From contig NZ_CAMZCS010000016.1 of the NCBI RefSeq assembly GCF_947305105.1, positions 1-64,000 on the forward strand: a stretch of 64,000 bases of DNA. Direction: 5' to 3'. The notes under the pieces are model-generated. The model was not told the origin of the DNA and did not search any database. It saw only the letters and a program-made list of their open reading frames with translations. Shown in pieces: positions 15,920 through 25,338 of this stretch (position 1 is its first letter; each line of letters opens with the position of its first letter). Position numbers and translations under genes: made by a program. Origin of the DNA: an uncultured Fibrobacter sp. GTDB lineage: Bacteria > Fibrobacterota > Fibrobacteria > Fibrobacterales > Fibrobacteraceae.

Positions 15920-18874
15920 TTATTTGATTGTCACCCTATTGACCTGGTTCCCGATCCGGACGATGTAGGCACCCGAATGCGGAATGTTAACAGTCAGGCC
16001 ATGACCTGTTGCAACTTCCTTGGCAACAAGGAGGCCTTGCAAGTCGGAAACAACCACCTTTGTCCCAGCTTCAACGCCATTTATAGTCACAGCATGCCCG
16101 AGAGCCTGGACGCCAAAGCGCTGGAGCGGAAGCGCCTTTGCAATGGCATCTTTTTCCGAAGGTTTCTTCTTCTCGTATGTCAAGGCAGGCAGGTCACTCC
16201 CCTCGGCCTCGCCCCATACAGAGCCGTCCGCATCCCTAGTCCAATCGTGCAACTTTTTCAAAACGGTGCCATTCTTGAAATCTTCTGGTTCTGCGGAATT
16301 TCCACCATATCGAGAAGACTGCTTGCTAGAATAGAAGGTATTCTGAATAGAAATCTTTATACCGATATAGTTGAAACCGATTAAAGCATCGGCACGTTCA
16401 GCCCCAGAAACTTTGCCAAAGTTATACGAATTTGTCAAAGAAACAACTTCACCAGCAATGCCGACAAGTCCACCTGCAGTAAACGTAGCTTCGACAATCC
16501 CTGTGTTATAGCAGTTCGTGATAGTCAATGTGTACTTGCTAAGCGTGTCCTCCTTCGGATCCACAATACCAGAACCTAAGAGACCACCGATATTATTGTA
16601 ACCGACGATGGTAGAAGCATTGTAGACATTCAATAGAGAAAGGTATGCCGTTGTTGCCGTACCGACAATGCCACCGACAGACGTATATCCCTCGATGTAC
16701 GAATCGACAAGGCCAAGATCCTTGATAACGACAGGTTCCTTTTTCGAGCCACCCGTAATGGAGCCGAAGAGGCCAATGGCATTGGCAGAATCCTTGTAGA
16801 ACAGGCCAGAAATCTTTTTCTTGTTACCGTCAAATTTTCCGGCAAAATCTTTCATCGGAGTCCACAGAATAATTTCTGTCTTTTGTCCGTCAAACCTCCC
16901 GTTATCCTTGAGCAAATCCTCGTTAACGACAATATCGTCGGTCAGTTTGCCACAAGCGGCAGAATCACGCGTCATGCTATCCGTACCGTTCACGATGGCG
17001 GCAAAGCCAAAGAGTTCCTCGACCGATCCAATTTGATAGCAATCCTTTTCCTTTTTGGGTTCCTTGGGGGTAATCTTTTTGAGGCTATAGTTGTAAGCGC
17101 TAGAAGAGCTCGATACAGAGCTAGAAGAGACCTTCTTGCTGCTAGAACTGCTTTTGCCCTTGCTGCTGGAGCTGCTCTTGCCCTTGCTACTCGAAGACTT
17201 GGCAGAAGAACTTGAGGCCGGCTTGGACGAACTGCTCGACGAAGCCACCTTGGTCCATTTGGCCCAGAATTCCTTGTCGCCCTTGTCCGTCTTTGAAATC
17301 TCTTCGACAACGTCGCCGCTGTATTCATCGTTGTCAAACCATCCGTCAAACTTGTAATTTGTCCTTGTGGCCTTGGGGAGTTCAGCACCCTTTCCGTAAG
17401 TATAACTAGAAAGTTCCGATTCCAGTTTGCCTTCGCCCTTGTGGAGCGTTACCTTGTATGTACGAGCCTTAAACGTCGCCTTGAAAGAAGTATCCTTTTT
17501 GACCGTAACGGAGCGCGAAGATGTCGTATCTTTGTCGTTCCATTCTTTGAACACATACCCATCAACAGCCGTTGCCTTGATTGTAACCTTTTCGCCACAG
17601 GAGTATTTTCCGGCGCCCGAAACGGAGCCCATTGCAGAGTCGTTGACCGACAACGACAACTTGCAGAGAACTTCTTCCCATTTTGCGTAGAATACCAAAT
17701 CGCCCGCATCCTTCTTGGATATAGCACTTACGGCTTCACCCTTGAGGCTATCATTGTCAAACCAACCCTCGAAAGAGTAACCCTGGCGAGTCGGCGTAGG
17801 GAGTTTTTTCTCGATCCCTTCAATGTACTGCGATTTTGTCGTGTCGTCCTTGGCAACGACAAGCGTGAGGCTCGAAATGGTCACCCCCTTGACTTTCCCG
17901 CTGAAATCAGGGTACGAACCCTCCTTGACATTTTGCCCCCATACAGAACCGTCCACACTGCCATCCTTGTAATTCCTGAGTTCAAGGACAAGCGTTCCGT
18001 TTTCAAATTCTTCTTTTGTTGCTTTTGTAGCACCTTTGGGAGCAGAAGAATCGCCCTTACCCTTGAAAGTATCTAAAACGAACGTATTCTTGATCGAAAC
18101 GGTCGCATCGCTTTTGGCGTGTGCAATGATTGCGCTAACAACCTTTTCCCCAGAAACAGCCCCAAGGTTGTATGTATTGGCGACAGAAACTTTTCCTCCC
18201 GCAGCGCCAACGATTCCCGCAGCGACTTTGCTGCCCGTGATAGAACCAATGTTGTACGTATTGTAAATATGAACGGACTCTGCATTGTTCTTGGACGAGC
18301 CCAAGATGCCGCCCGCCGTATCGCCGATGACCGTTCCCTCATTGTAGGAATTGAAAATATCCGCTTTGGCTTCTGACCGAACGACACCCACGATACCGCC
18401 CGAAATATGTTCCGTTTCAAAATAGGAATCTACGATGCCCACGTTTTTAATGATTGTAGGGTTGCCATCTTTGCCAATCGAGCCGAACAAGCCGACAGTG
18501 TCTTTGGAGCCGCCCTTGAAATAAAGTCCAGAAATAGTCTTTCCGTTCCCGTCAAATTTACCACCGAAACTCATAATCGGAGTCCAGGGGGCGAGGTCAT
18601 CTTCGTCGGCTTTCAGCGAGCCGTCTTCATCAAGAACGTCTTCGTTTACCGTGATGTCTTTGACGAGAATGCCGCAAGCAGACTTGTTTCGTTCAGTATC
18701 TTCAAGTTTCCCGTTGACCAGGGCTGCGAATCCGTACAAATGATCGGCAGATTCAATCAGGTAGCACCCATCTTCGTCGGTATCCGGGAGAGTCGGGGTG
18801 ATTTCAGGAGCGTCAGCAAAAGCAAACGCAGTGAGCGATGCAATACAAAAGGCGATATAAGTTAGTTTTCTCAT
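15920..18874 (-). CDS. Large secreted protein with GLUG and InlB-type repeats
   Basis: 984 residues. Signal peptide MRKLTYIAFCIASLTAFAFA. The protein has two modules, each opening with a CY-I-S-x-LxGFAALVNG segment (about 38-55 and 615-640) followed by GLUG-type repeats (NTYNIGSITGSKVAAGIVG; NCYNTGIVEATFTAGGLVG). Between them are two InlB/Listeria-Bacteroides repeats (GYSFEGWFDNDSLKG...FYAKW; NYKFDGWFDNDEYSG...FWAKW) and a Gly/Lys repeat. A Ser/Lys linker of ~50 residues occupies 543-593. The last ~70 residues (VVVSDLQGLLVAKEVATG, then GAYIVRIGNQVNRVTIK) look like a T9SS-type sorting domain. Likely role: surface adhesion or structure. It is transcribed with the acyltransferase. Confidence 0.85.
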   Translation of the reverse strand: MRKLTYIAFCIASLTAFAFADAPEITPTLPDTDEDGCYLIESADHLYGFAALVNGKLEDTERNKSACGILVKDITVNEDVLDEDGSLKADEDDLAPWTPIMSFGGKFDGNGKTISGLYFKGGSKDTVGLFGSIGKDGNPTIIKNVGIVDSYFETEHISGGIVGVVRSEAKADIFNSYNEGTVIGDTAGGILGSSKNNAESVHIYNTYNIGSITGSKVAAGIVGAAGGKVSVANTYNLGAVSGEKVVSAIIAHAKSDATVSIKNTFVLDTFKGKGDSSAPKGATKATKEEFENGTLVLELRNYKDGSVDGSVWGQNVKEGSYPDFSGKVKGVTISSLTLVVAKDDTTKSQYIEGIEKKLPTPTRQGYSFEGWFDNDSLKGEAVSAISKKDAGDLVFYAKWEEVLCKLSLSVNDSAMGSVSGAGKYSCGEKVTIKATAVDGYVFKEWNDKDTTSSRSVTVKKDTSFKATFKARTYKVTLHKGEGKLESELSSYTYGKGAELPKATRTNYKFDGWFDNDEYSGDVVEEISKTDKGDKEFWAKWTKVASSSSSSKPASSSSAKSSSSKGKSSSSSKGKSSSSSKKVSSSSVSSSSSAYNYSLKKITPKEPKKEKDCYQIGSVEELFGFAAIVNGTDSMTRDSAACGKLTDDIVVNEDLLKDNGRFDGQKTEIILWTPMKDFAGKFDGNKKKISGLFYKDSANAIGLFGSITGGSKKEPVVIKDLGLVDSYIEGYTSVGGIVGTATTAYLSLLNVYNASTIVGYNNIGGLLGSGIVDPKEDTLSKYTLTITNCYNTGIVEATFTAGGLVGIAGEVVSLTNSYNFGKVSGAERADALIGFNYIGIKISIQNTFYSSKQSSRYGGNSAEPEDFKNGTVLKKLHDWTRDADGSVWGEAEGSDLPALTYEKKKPSEKDAIAKALPLQRFGVQALGHAVTINGVEAGTKVVVSDLQGLLVAKEVATGHGLTVNIPHSGAYIVRIGNQVNRVTIK

Positions 18875-19019
18875 AAAATCCCCAAAAAATCGAGATTACA
18901 ACATCCATTAGATAAAATACAATTCATTTGGGCAAAGAGATAGTAAAAAAAATATAGCAGCAACAAATCCTCGCCCAACGGTCGCAATGTAAAAATGAAA
19001 TAAACAAAATTTGTAAGAA

Positions 19020-19053
19020 ACAAAAAAATCTCTGCAGAGAACTGCAGAGATTA
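19020..19053 (-). terminator. Intrinsic terminator of the PPi-phosphofructokinase gene
   Basis: Read on the minus strand: AATCTCTGCAG, a 4-nt loop, CTGCAGAGATT, then a run of T. A second small hairpin (TTAGAC-GAA-GTCTAA) lies between it and the stop codon. Confidence 0.88.
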
Positions 19054-19073
19054 AAACTTAGACGAAGTCTAAA

Positions 19074-20738
19074 TTACTTAACCTTCAAAGCACCACGTTC
19101 CAATTTGATAGTGAAATTGGTAACGTCGCACACTTCGCTCGGACCCCAGTACTGGATCGGACCCGGATAGGTGTAGGATTCAGTCGTGGCCCAAACGTCG
19201 CGGTTCTTGGCGAAGAACTTGAACGGAGCACCATCGAGTTCAACGAGAGCCTTCTGGATCACCGGCTTGTCGGCACCGTGACGACGTTCGATGTTCATCA
19301 TCATGGTGATAGGAATGCCACCGGCAGTCCACTTTTCGATACCCTTCGTGAGGTCACGGACAGAGCTCATGTAGCCGTTCATCTTGTTGAAGGCGAGCAC
19401 GGCGGCGGTGAAGCCGAGGCTGTAGCAGTAGTCGGCGTCGAAGTTCGACGGAGCGGCGCAGCGGCCTTCGTAACCGAAGAAGTGGTTGAGAGCGCTGAAC
19501 TTGCCCTTGAAGTTCTTGCGGCCCTTGAGTTCTTTCTTCACCATTTCGATGATGAGCTTTTCGGTTTCGATGAGGGAAACCTGCACGTTGCCATGGCTGT
19601 CGCGGTCGAGCATCAGCTGGGCCTGCACAAAGGCCGGGAGGCTCTTGAGGACTTCGGCAGAAGCCTTGGAAACCCACTGGCAGAGCTTTTCGACCTTGGC
19701 AGCGGTGTCGAGGCCTTCGACTTCCTTTTCGTGATGAGCGAGGGCTTCGGAAAGTTCAGAGATGAGCACGCCGACATCCGGGATGAATTCGAGGAGGCCT
19801 TCCGGAATGAGGGCCACACCGAAGTTCTTGCCGGCAGCAGCACGGGCAGCGACGACGTCTGCAACGTCCTTGATAACCTGCTTGAGCTTCATCTTCTTGG
19901 CCTTGACTTCTTCAGAAATCAAGCAGATGTTCGGGTGGGTCTGGAGAGCGGCTTCGAGAGCGATGTGAGAAGCGCTACGGCCCATGAGCTTGATGAAGTG
20001 CCAGTACTTCTGAGCGGAGTTGGCATCGCGCATGATGTTGCCGATGAGTTCGGAATAGGTCTTCACGGCGGTGTCGAAACCGAAGGAGGTTTCGATGTAT
20101 TCGTTCTTGAGGTCGCCGTCGATGGTCTTCGGGCAGCCGCAAACCACGCAGCTAGCGCCGTTGGCCTGGAAGTATTCACCGAGAACAGCAGCGTTCGTGT
20201 TGGAGTCGTCACCACCGATGATCACGATAGCGTCGAGCTTCTGGGCCTTGGCAACAGCCATGCACTTCTTGAACTGTTCTTCGGTTTCGAGCTTGGTACG
20301 GCCGGACTGGATGATGTCGAATCCACCAGTGTTGCGGTAGGCGTCCATGATCTTTTCGTTGATCACGATGAACTTGCCGTTCTCGAGGCCAGACGGGCCG
20401 CCGAGGAAACCGAGGAGCTTGCTCTTCGGGCTGATGCTCTTGATACCGTCGAAGATACCCGCAATCACGTTGTGTCCACCAGGAGCCTGGCCGCCGGAGA
20501 GCACCACGCCCACGTTGAGGGCCTTACCGGCAGCAGCCTTGGTAGCCTTCTTCATGGAGATGTACGGTGCACCGTAGGTGTTCGGGAACAGAGCCTTGAT
20601 CTTGGCCTGGTCACGGACGGATTCGGTGGGCTTGCCCTTCACGAGAGCAACTTTGAGAGCGCCGTCGCGGAGAGCGGCGGGGAGTTTCGGCTTGTAGGCC
20701 TTGCGGGCCTTGCCGAGGACGGACAGATTGTCAGCCAT
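19074..20738 (-). CDS. pfp: Pyrophosphate-dependent 6-phosphofructokinase
   Basis: 554 residues, the length of the long plant-type PPi-PFK class. It interconverts fructose 6-phosphate and fructose 1,6-bisphosphate with pyrophosphate as phosphoryl donor. The PPi-specific GGDDSNTN is at residues 175-182 and the catalytic PKTIDGDL at 203-210; a second Asp after GGD marks PPi use rather than ATP. MGRSASHIALEAAL is the substrate-side MGR motif. ATG 20738 was chosen because AAGGAAG lies 5-10 nt upstream; the frame extends ten codons further. A TATATT box lies at 20804-20809 on the minus strand. Confidence 0.94.
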   Translation of the reverse strand: MADNLSVLGKARKAYKPKLPAALRDGALKVALVKGKPTESVRDQAKIKALFPNTYGAPYISMKKATKAAAGKALNVGVVLSGGQAPGGHNVIAGIFDGIKSISPKSKLLGFLGGPSGLENGKFIVINEKIMDAYRNTGGFDIIQSGRTKLETEEQFKKCMAVAKAQKLDAIVIIGGDDSNTNAAVLGEYFQANGASCVVCGCPKTIDGDLKNEYIETSFGFDTAVKTYSELIGNIMRDANSAQKYWHFIKLMGRSASHIALEAALQTHPNICLISEEVKAKKMKLKQVIKDVADVVAARAAAGKNFGVALIPEGLLEFIPDVGVLISELSEALAHHEKEVEGLDTAAKVEKLCQWVSKASAEVLKSLPAFVQAQLMLDRDSHGNVQVSLIETEKLIIEMVKKELKGRKNFKGKFSALNHFFGYEGRCAAPSNFDADYCYSLGFTAAVLAFNKMNGYMSSVRDLTKGIEKWTAGGIPITMMMNIERRHGADKPVIQKALVELDGAPFKFFAKNRDVWATTESYTYPGPIQYWGPSEVCDVTNFTIKLERGALKVK

Positions 20739-21036
20739 TGTTTCTTCCTTTTGAAGTTCGCCCGGCAATTATTGCACGAGCAGGGTTAAAAATTACGGGT
20801 GAAAATATAGAAACTTAGACGAGTGCGATGGGGCAAAAAAACATGGAAAAAAGGCTTTTTGACCCCATGAAGCCCACTCAAGGAAGTTCCCTCCCCTGCC
20901 AAACAAGGGGGTAAAAATAGCGCTATCGAGAACGTCAACAAAATGCAAAATCCATTCATTTAGCTGTTTTTTTGATTACAACATCCTTCTATTGCGGTCG
21001 AAATTCTAAATTTGGCTGCGTTCGGTAGGAATGGGA
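20739..21036. other. 298-nt divergent intergenic region
   Basis: Contains the minus-strand -10 box of pfp (20804-20809) and an upstream region for the gene at 21037, with TAAATT as a weak -10 candidate near 21007. No repeat, RNA gene or operator was recognised. Confidence 0.5.
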
Positions 21037-21576
21037 ATGGACCAAAATTGTTTTTTATCAATCGTATGTGGGGTGGTCGGGGGCGTTATCGTCCTCGTCA
21101 CGGCTGTCGTGATTGAGATGGTCCGTTCCGATTTGAGCGCCAGGCGCGAACACATGAAATACCTGACGCAAATCCGTGCAGCAATTCTCAATGCCGACTT
21201 TTTCGTGAGCAATGGCCTCAACGACAAGATTCTCTCCCCGAATGCGGAAATAGACGTGAACATGTTCGGCGTCTTTGTGAACAAAATAGAAATGCTTCTC
21301 TACGACAAGTACCTGTTTTTCCGCAGAGACGAAATTGAAGTCATCGAAAAAATCAAAGAATTCATGTTCGACTACATGATCAACGCCCTGCAATGTACCG
21401 CACTTGCCAGCAAGATTCACGCATTCGAATTGCGCCCCCTCGAAATCCGCAAGATGACGGAACTTGTCCAGCAGCAAAAGACGTTCATCACCAACTGCTC
21501 AAACGACAGGGTGGAATGGAACAATCTCATGACAAAATTCGATGTCGAGATGAATAAGCGGTTCATAAAGGCGTAG
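21037..21576 (+). CDS. Small membrane-anchored protein of unknown function
   Basis: 179 residues from ATG 21037, chosen because TAGGA lies 6 nt upstream; an ATG two codons earlier is possible. One membrane helix lies near residues 6-28 (FLSIVCGVVGGVIVLVTAVV), followed by a mostly helical, charged cytoplasmic or periplasmic domain without recognisable motifs. No family was assigned. It precedes the Wzi-like gene by 52 nt on the same strand but has no evident functional tie to it. Confidence 0.7.
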   Translation: MDQNCFLSIVCGVVGGVIVLVTAVVIEMVRSDLSARREHMKYLTQIRAAILNADFFVSNGLNDKILSPNAEIDVNMFGVFVNKIEMLLYDKYLFFRRDEIEVIEKIKEFMFDYMINALQCTALASKIHAFELRPLEIRKMTELVQQQKTFITNCSNDRVEWNNLMTKFDVEMNKRFIKA

Positions 21577-21628
21577 CGCCCCTACCCTACCTTTTTCTTT
21601 GTTATATTGTCCCAAAGAAGGAAGGAAA

Positions 21629-23119
21629 ATGCGCCGAATCTTTTTCGTTTGTCTATTGCTGTGCGCCGATTTGTTCGCTGGTTACCGCGGCACCATATTG
21701 GGTTCCGAACGCACCCGTAATCTGCGCCAACTGGACTATGCACCGATGCTTTTCGTGTACCACACCCAAACAGTGGAACCGGGGCGTCATTTTTTCACCT
21801 ACCCGCAGCGCGACACGTCTTTCCGTAGCCATTTTTCCGAAGCGCAGCGCCGTTCCCTCGTCCATATTTCAGATTCTCTCGGCACAGGCCCCGATGCCCA
21901 CACCTACGCCATTGCGGCATCCCCAGTCTTGGGACTTGATTACCGTAGCAGCAAGGCCCTGGGCGACACCATCTGGCCCGCTTTCGACGGCGGACTATTC
22001 GTACGCGGATACGCCGATTCGCTCGATTTCGACCTCGATGCGAGAATCTATTCCGAGGCTCATTCGGCAGACCGGCCCCAAAGTTACGACCACGAAGTGT
22101 TCGATGTTCAAAAAGAAGATCGCGGCGGCCTCAATTACGTGAGCTTCGCACGCTATCGTGCACACATGGGGCTCAATTATTCGTTTGCCCGGTTGCAGTT
22201 GGCCCGCGACGTGCTGCATTTTGGCCCCGGCTACTACAACAACCTCACCCTGAACCAGTTCGCCCTGCCATACAACATGCTCACGCTCGACCTCACGTTC
22301 GGGCCGCTCCGCGTTTTCAGCGCATACGCCGACTTGCGGGTCAACTCCTGGAGTTACAGCAAAGACAACCTGAACGACCGCAACCTGTATGCCCACCGCT
22401 ATGAACTTGCCCTTGGAGCCCTTTCTTTGGGCGTAAGCGAAATCCAGATACTCTACAACGAGAACAAGCCCTGGCTCTTTGTCCCCGTTGTGCCCTTATT
22501 TATAGAGAAGGGAAACTACACCGAACGAGTAAATAACGGGGCAATCGCCTTTGATGCGAATTACCAGATTTTCGGCCTCGCCCGCGTGTACGGCGAATTT
22601 TTCCTGGACGACATGGAATCGCCGTACGCGGTTTACGAGAACAAGTACAGCAACAACCGTTGGGCCGCAATGGCCGGTATCCAAGTCGCTCATGACTTCT
22701 ACATGGGCAAGCGCAAAATCGAAACCGGGACCATCGCAGAAATATCCCGCGTGGAGCCGTACACCTACAGCCATTACGACACAGCCCAGGCGCAGATGGC
22801 CCACCTTGGAATGCCGATTGGCAACCCCAACGGACCAAACTCCCTAGCCGTCGACTGGACGCTTTATGCCCGTTTGGGGCTTACCAGCAGTGAAATCTTT
22901 GCGGGAGTTCACAACAAGTGGCTCTGGAAAGGCACCGACAGCGGAAGCAGCATCGACGATCCGTACAAGACGGTCGAAAAGCGCTTCATACACGGAGCCC
23001 CGCTGGCCTACACCATCGCCCCGTCCGTGAGTTTCCATGGGCAACACATGGTTTATCTTGCCGAATTTACGTTTGTAGATGAAAAATCGGTCTATTTACG
23101 CGTCGCATTTATGTGGTAA
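21629..23119 (+). CDS. Wzi-like outer membrane protein (capsule assembly type)
   Basis: 496 residues from ATG 21629, with GAAGGAAGG upstream and a signal peptide MRRIFFVCLLLCADLFAG; an in-frame start ten codons earlier would bury the signal. The protein is beta-rich and ends in an aromatic residue (RVAFMW), as outer membrane barrels do. The order of segments, including GPGYYNNLTLNQFALPYN and the EPYTYSHYD strand near the C-terminus, resembles Wzi-type capsule assembly proteins. It lies directly upstream of a WbpM-type gene, which fits a surface-glycan role. The family call was made by eye and is moderate. Confidence 0.65.
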   Translation: MRRIFFVCLLLCADLFAGYRGTILGSERTRNLRQLDYAPMLFVYHTQTVEPGRHFFTYPQRDTSFRSHFSEAQRRSLVHISDSLGTGPDAHTYAIAASPVLGLDYRSSKALGDTIWPAFDGGLFVRGYADSLDFDLDARIYSEAHSADRPQSYDHEVFDVQKEDRGGLNYVSFARYRAHMGLNYSFARLQLARDVLHFGPGYYNNLTLNQFALPYNMLTLDLTFGPLRVFSAYADLRVNSWSYSKDNLNDRNLYAHRYELALGALSLGVSEIQILYNENKPWLFVPVVPLFIEKGNYTERVNNGAIAFDANYQIFGLARVYGEFFLDDMESPYAVYENKYSNNRWAAMAGIQVAHDFYMGKRKIETGTIAEISRVEPYTYSHYDTAQAQMAHLGMPIGNPNGPNSLAVDWTLYARLGLTSSEIFAGVHNKWLWKGTDSGSSIDDPYKTVEKRFIHGAPLAYTIAPSVSFHGQHMVYLAEFTFVDEKSVYLRVAFMW

Positions 23120-23190
23120 AAAAAAATTTTTCTTTAGTATTTTCTATTTTGTACGTGAATTTTTACTTTGAACGATAAAAGGCGCTTTAT

Positions 23191-25128
23191 ATGGTAAAGA
23201 TAAAAGAAACTTTGAACAACTTCAGGCTCCGCAAGCGGATTCTGGCTGTTGCCGATGCTTTTATCGTCGTTGTCGCCGGCTTGATAGTGAACTATCCGTT
23301 GCCGCTATTTGCCAACCGCATTGGGCGGCCTGACCTTTTCGTCGTTTTTCTGACAACATCTATCTGCTGTTTCGGGAGCCTGCTCTTCTTTGGCGCATAC
23401 AACAGGATGTGGCGCTACTTCAGCACAAAAGATTATCTCAGCTGCATTTATGGTGTCGTAACGGGCATTGTCATCGCAAACCTTTTCGTTCTTGCCATCA
23501 AGGGCGATTGCGCCTGGCAATTCGCCATACTCCATGCGACCGTGGCAACTGTCGGCATTTGCATGTTCCGCTACATATTCAAGCGTGCGTTCGTGAGCCT
23601 TGTGGCTACCGGAGCCAAAGAGGCGGAAAACAAACGCACCATGATTATCGGTGCGGGCAATGCGGCCAAGATGTTGCTTGACGAAATTGCCAATAATAAG
23701 GTGGACGCACGAGAAGGCCACGTCAGTACCGACGCCTATAAAATTGAACCGGTATGCCTTATCGACGACGACCGTCAAAAGCTGGGTTCCAAACTGAACG
23801 GAGTTGTTGTCGCCGGTTCGACGAGCGACATCCCGAAAATTGCACAACTGGAACGCATTGAGCAAATCATATTTTCCATTCCGAGTTGTCCACCCAAAGA
23901 CCGCCAAGTCATTCTAGACATCTGCGGCAAAACTGGACTGCCAGTAAAGGTACTCCCGTTTATCGGATCATTGCTCGAAGCCCCGTCAGACGACGGTTCT
24001 ACGCACTTCATGAGCCAGATTCGTGACATCAAGGTCGAGGACCTTCTGGGGCGAGAATCAGTCAAGTTCGACAACAAGGAAATCCGAGACTTTATCGAGG
24101 GCAAGGTCTGCATGGTCACCGGCGGTGGCGGAAGCATCGGTTCCGAGCTCGTACGCCAAATAGCCAAGTACTCCCCAAAGCAAATTATTATCGTAGACAT
24201 TTACGAGAACAACGCCTACGAAATCCAGCAAGAACTCATCATGGATTACGGAGATTCGCTGGACCTGGTCACGCTCATCGCAAGCGTCCGCGATTTCTTC
24301 CGGATGAACAAAATCCTCAAGCAGTACAAGCCCAACGTGATCTTCCACGCAGCGGCGCACAAGCACGTGCCCCTCATGGAATCAAGCCCGATGGAAGCAA
24401 TCAAGAATAACGTCATCGGGACCTTCAACATGGCAACGCTCGCCATGTTTAACGGGGTCGACAAGTTCGTGATGATCAGCACCGACAAGGCCGTGAACCC
24501 GACAAACGTGATGGGAGCAAGCAAACGCTGCTGCGAAATGATTGTCCAGTTCCTAAGCCAGCAGAAAGGTTGCCAAACCGTCTTCGTGACCACGCGATTC
24601 GGCAATGTCCTCGGCAGCAACGGCAGCGTCATCCCCCTGTTCAAGCGGCAAATTGAACAAGGAAAGCCAGTGACGGTCACGCACCCCGACATCATCCGCT
24701 ATTTCATGACCATTCCCGAGGCGGTGAGCCTCGTGATGGAGGCCGCAAGCATCGCCCAGGGCGGCGAAATCTTTGTGCTCGATATGGGGCAACCCGTAAA
24801 AATTTTGACACTCGCCGAAAACCTGATCCGCATGTACGGCAAAGTCCCTTACAAAGACGTTCAGATCAAGTTTACCGGACTCCGCCCCGGCGAAAAAATC
24901 AAAGAAGAACTCCTGATGAACGAAGAAGGGCTCAAGAGCACGCGCAACAAGCTCCTCTTTATCGGCAAGCAGATCGAAATTGACGCAGACAAGTTTGTCG
25001 TCGACCTGTGGAAGCTCAAGTGCGCCGCAGCCGAGAATAAGGACGACGTGGCCATCAGTGCCTTGCACGAGATCGTCCCCACTTTCACGACACCCGAAGA
25101 ATACAACAAGAATGTGCTAAAAGCCTAG
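23191..25128 (+). CDS. Membrane-bound nucleoside-diphosphate-sugar 4,6-dehydratase, WbpM/CapD type
   Basis: 645 residues. Four N-terminal membrane helices (residues ~15-135), a CoA-binding-like Rossmann segment (MIIGAGNAAKMLLDEI) and then an extended SDR domain with nucleotide site VTGGGGSIGSELVRQ. Catalytic residues follow the WbpM pattern with Met in place of Tyr: Ser430, Met441 and Lys445 in STDKAVNPTNVMGASKR. Such enzymes convert UDP-GlcNAc to the 4-keto-6-deoxy sugar, the first step to bacillosamine, QuiNAc or FucNAc. AAAAGG precedes the ATG. A terminator follows at 25223. Confidence 0.92.
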   Translation: MVKIKETLNNFRLRKRILAVADAFIVVVAGLIVNYPLPLFANRIGRPDLFVVFLTTSICCFGSLLFFGAYNRMWRYFSTKDYLSCIYGVVTGIVIANLFVLAIKGDCAWQFAILHATVATVGICMFRYIFKRAFVSLVATGAKEAENKRTMIIGAGNAAKMLLDEIANNKVDAREGHVSTDAYKIEPVCLIDDDRQKLGSKLNGVVVAGSTSDIPKIAQLERIEQIIFSIPSCPPKDRQVILDICGKTGLPVKVLPFIGSLLEAPSDDGSTHFMSQIRDIKVEDLLGRESVKFDNKEIRDFIEGKVCMVTGGGGSIGSELVRQIAKYSPKQIIIVDIYENNAYEIQQELIMDYGDSLDLVTLIASVRDFFRMNKILKQYKPNVIFHAAAHKHVPLMESSPMEAIKNNVIGTFNMATLAMFNGVDKFVMISTDKAVNPTNVMGASKRCCEMIVQFLSQQKGCQTVFVTTRFGNVLGSNGSVIPLFKRQIEQGKPVTVTHPDIIRYFMTIPEAVSLVMEAASIAQGGEIFVLDMGQPVKILTLAENLIRMYGKVPYKDVQIKFTGLRPGEKIKEELLMNEEGLKSTRNKLLFIGKQIEIDADKFVVDLWKLKCAAAENKDDVAISALHEIVPTFTTPEEYNKNVLKA

Positions 25129-25222
25129 TTTGCAGGCAAGTTAATAGCCTGCATCTAGATAAATTGCATCCAGTTCGGCCAAATCCCCCTACAAAACAGG
25201 ATTAGACATAACAAAAACAACG

Positions 25223-25248
25223 GTTCAATTCGCTGAATTGAACTTTTT
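25223..25248 (+). terminator. Intrinsic terminator after the WbpM-type gene
   Basis: Perfect 9-bp stem GTTCAATTC / GAATTGAAC with a GCT loop, followed by five T. It separates the dehydratase gene from the AT-rich gene downstream. Confidence 0.88.
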
Positions 25249-25338
25249 CCACAAATATATACTTTTTTAATACAAAATTACTTTTTTTATTTAGTTTATT
25301 TTCGCTGTTTTTAACAAATTTATACTAAGGAGCTATCA

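Noticed and set aside
19278-20789. A 503-codon plus-strand open frame opposite pfp
   Set aside because: Shadow of the pfp gene, with the same biased composition as other antisense frames here.
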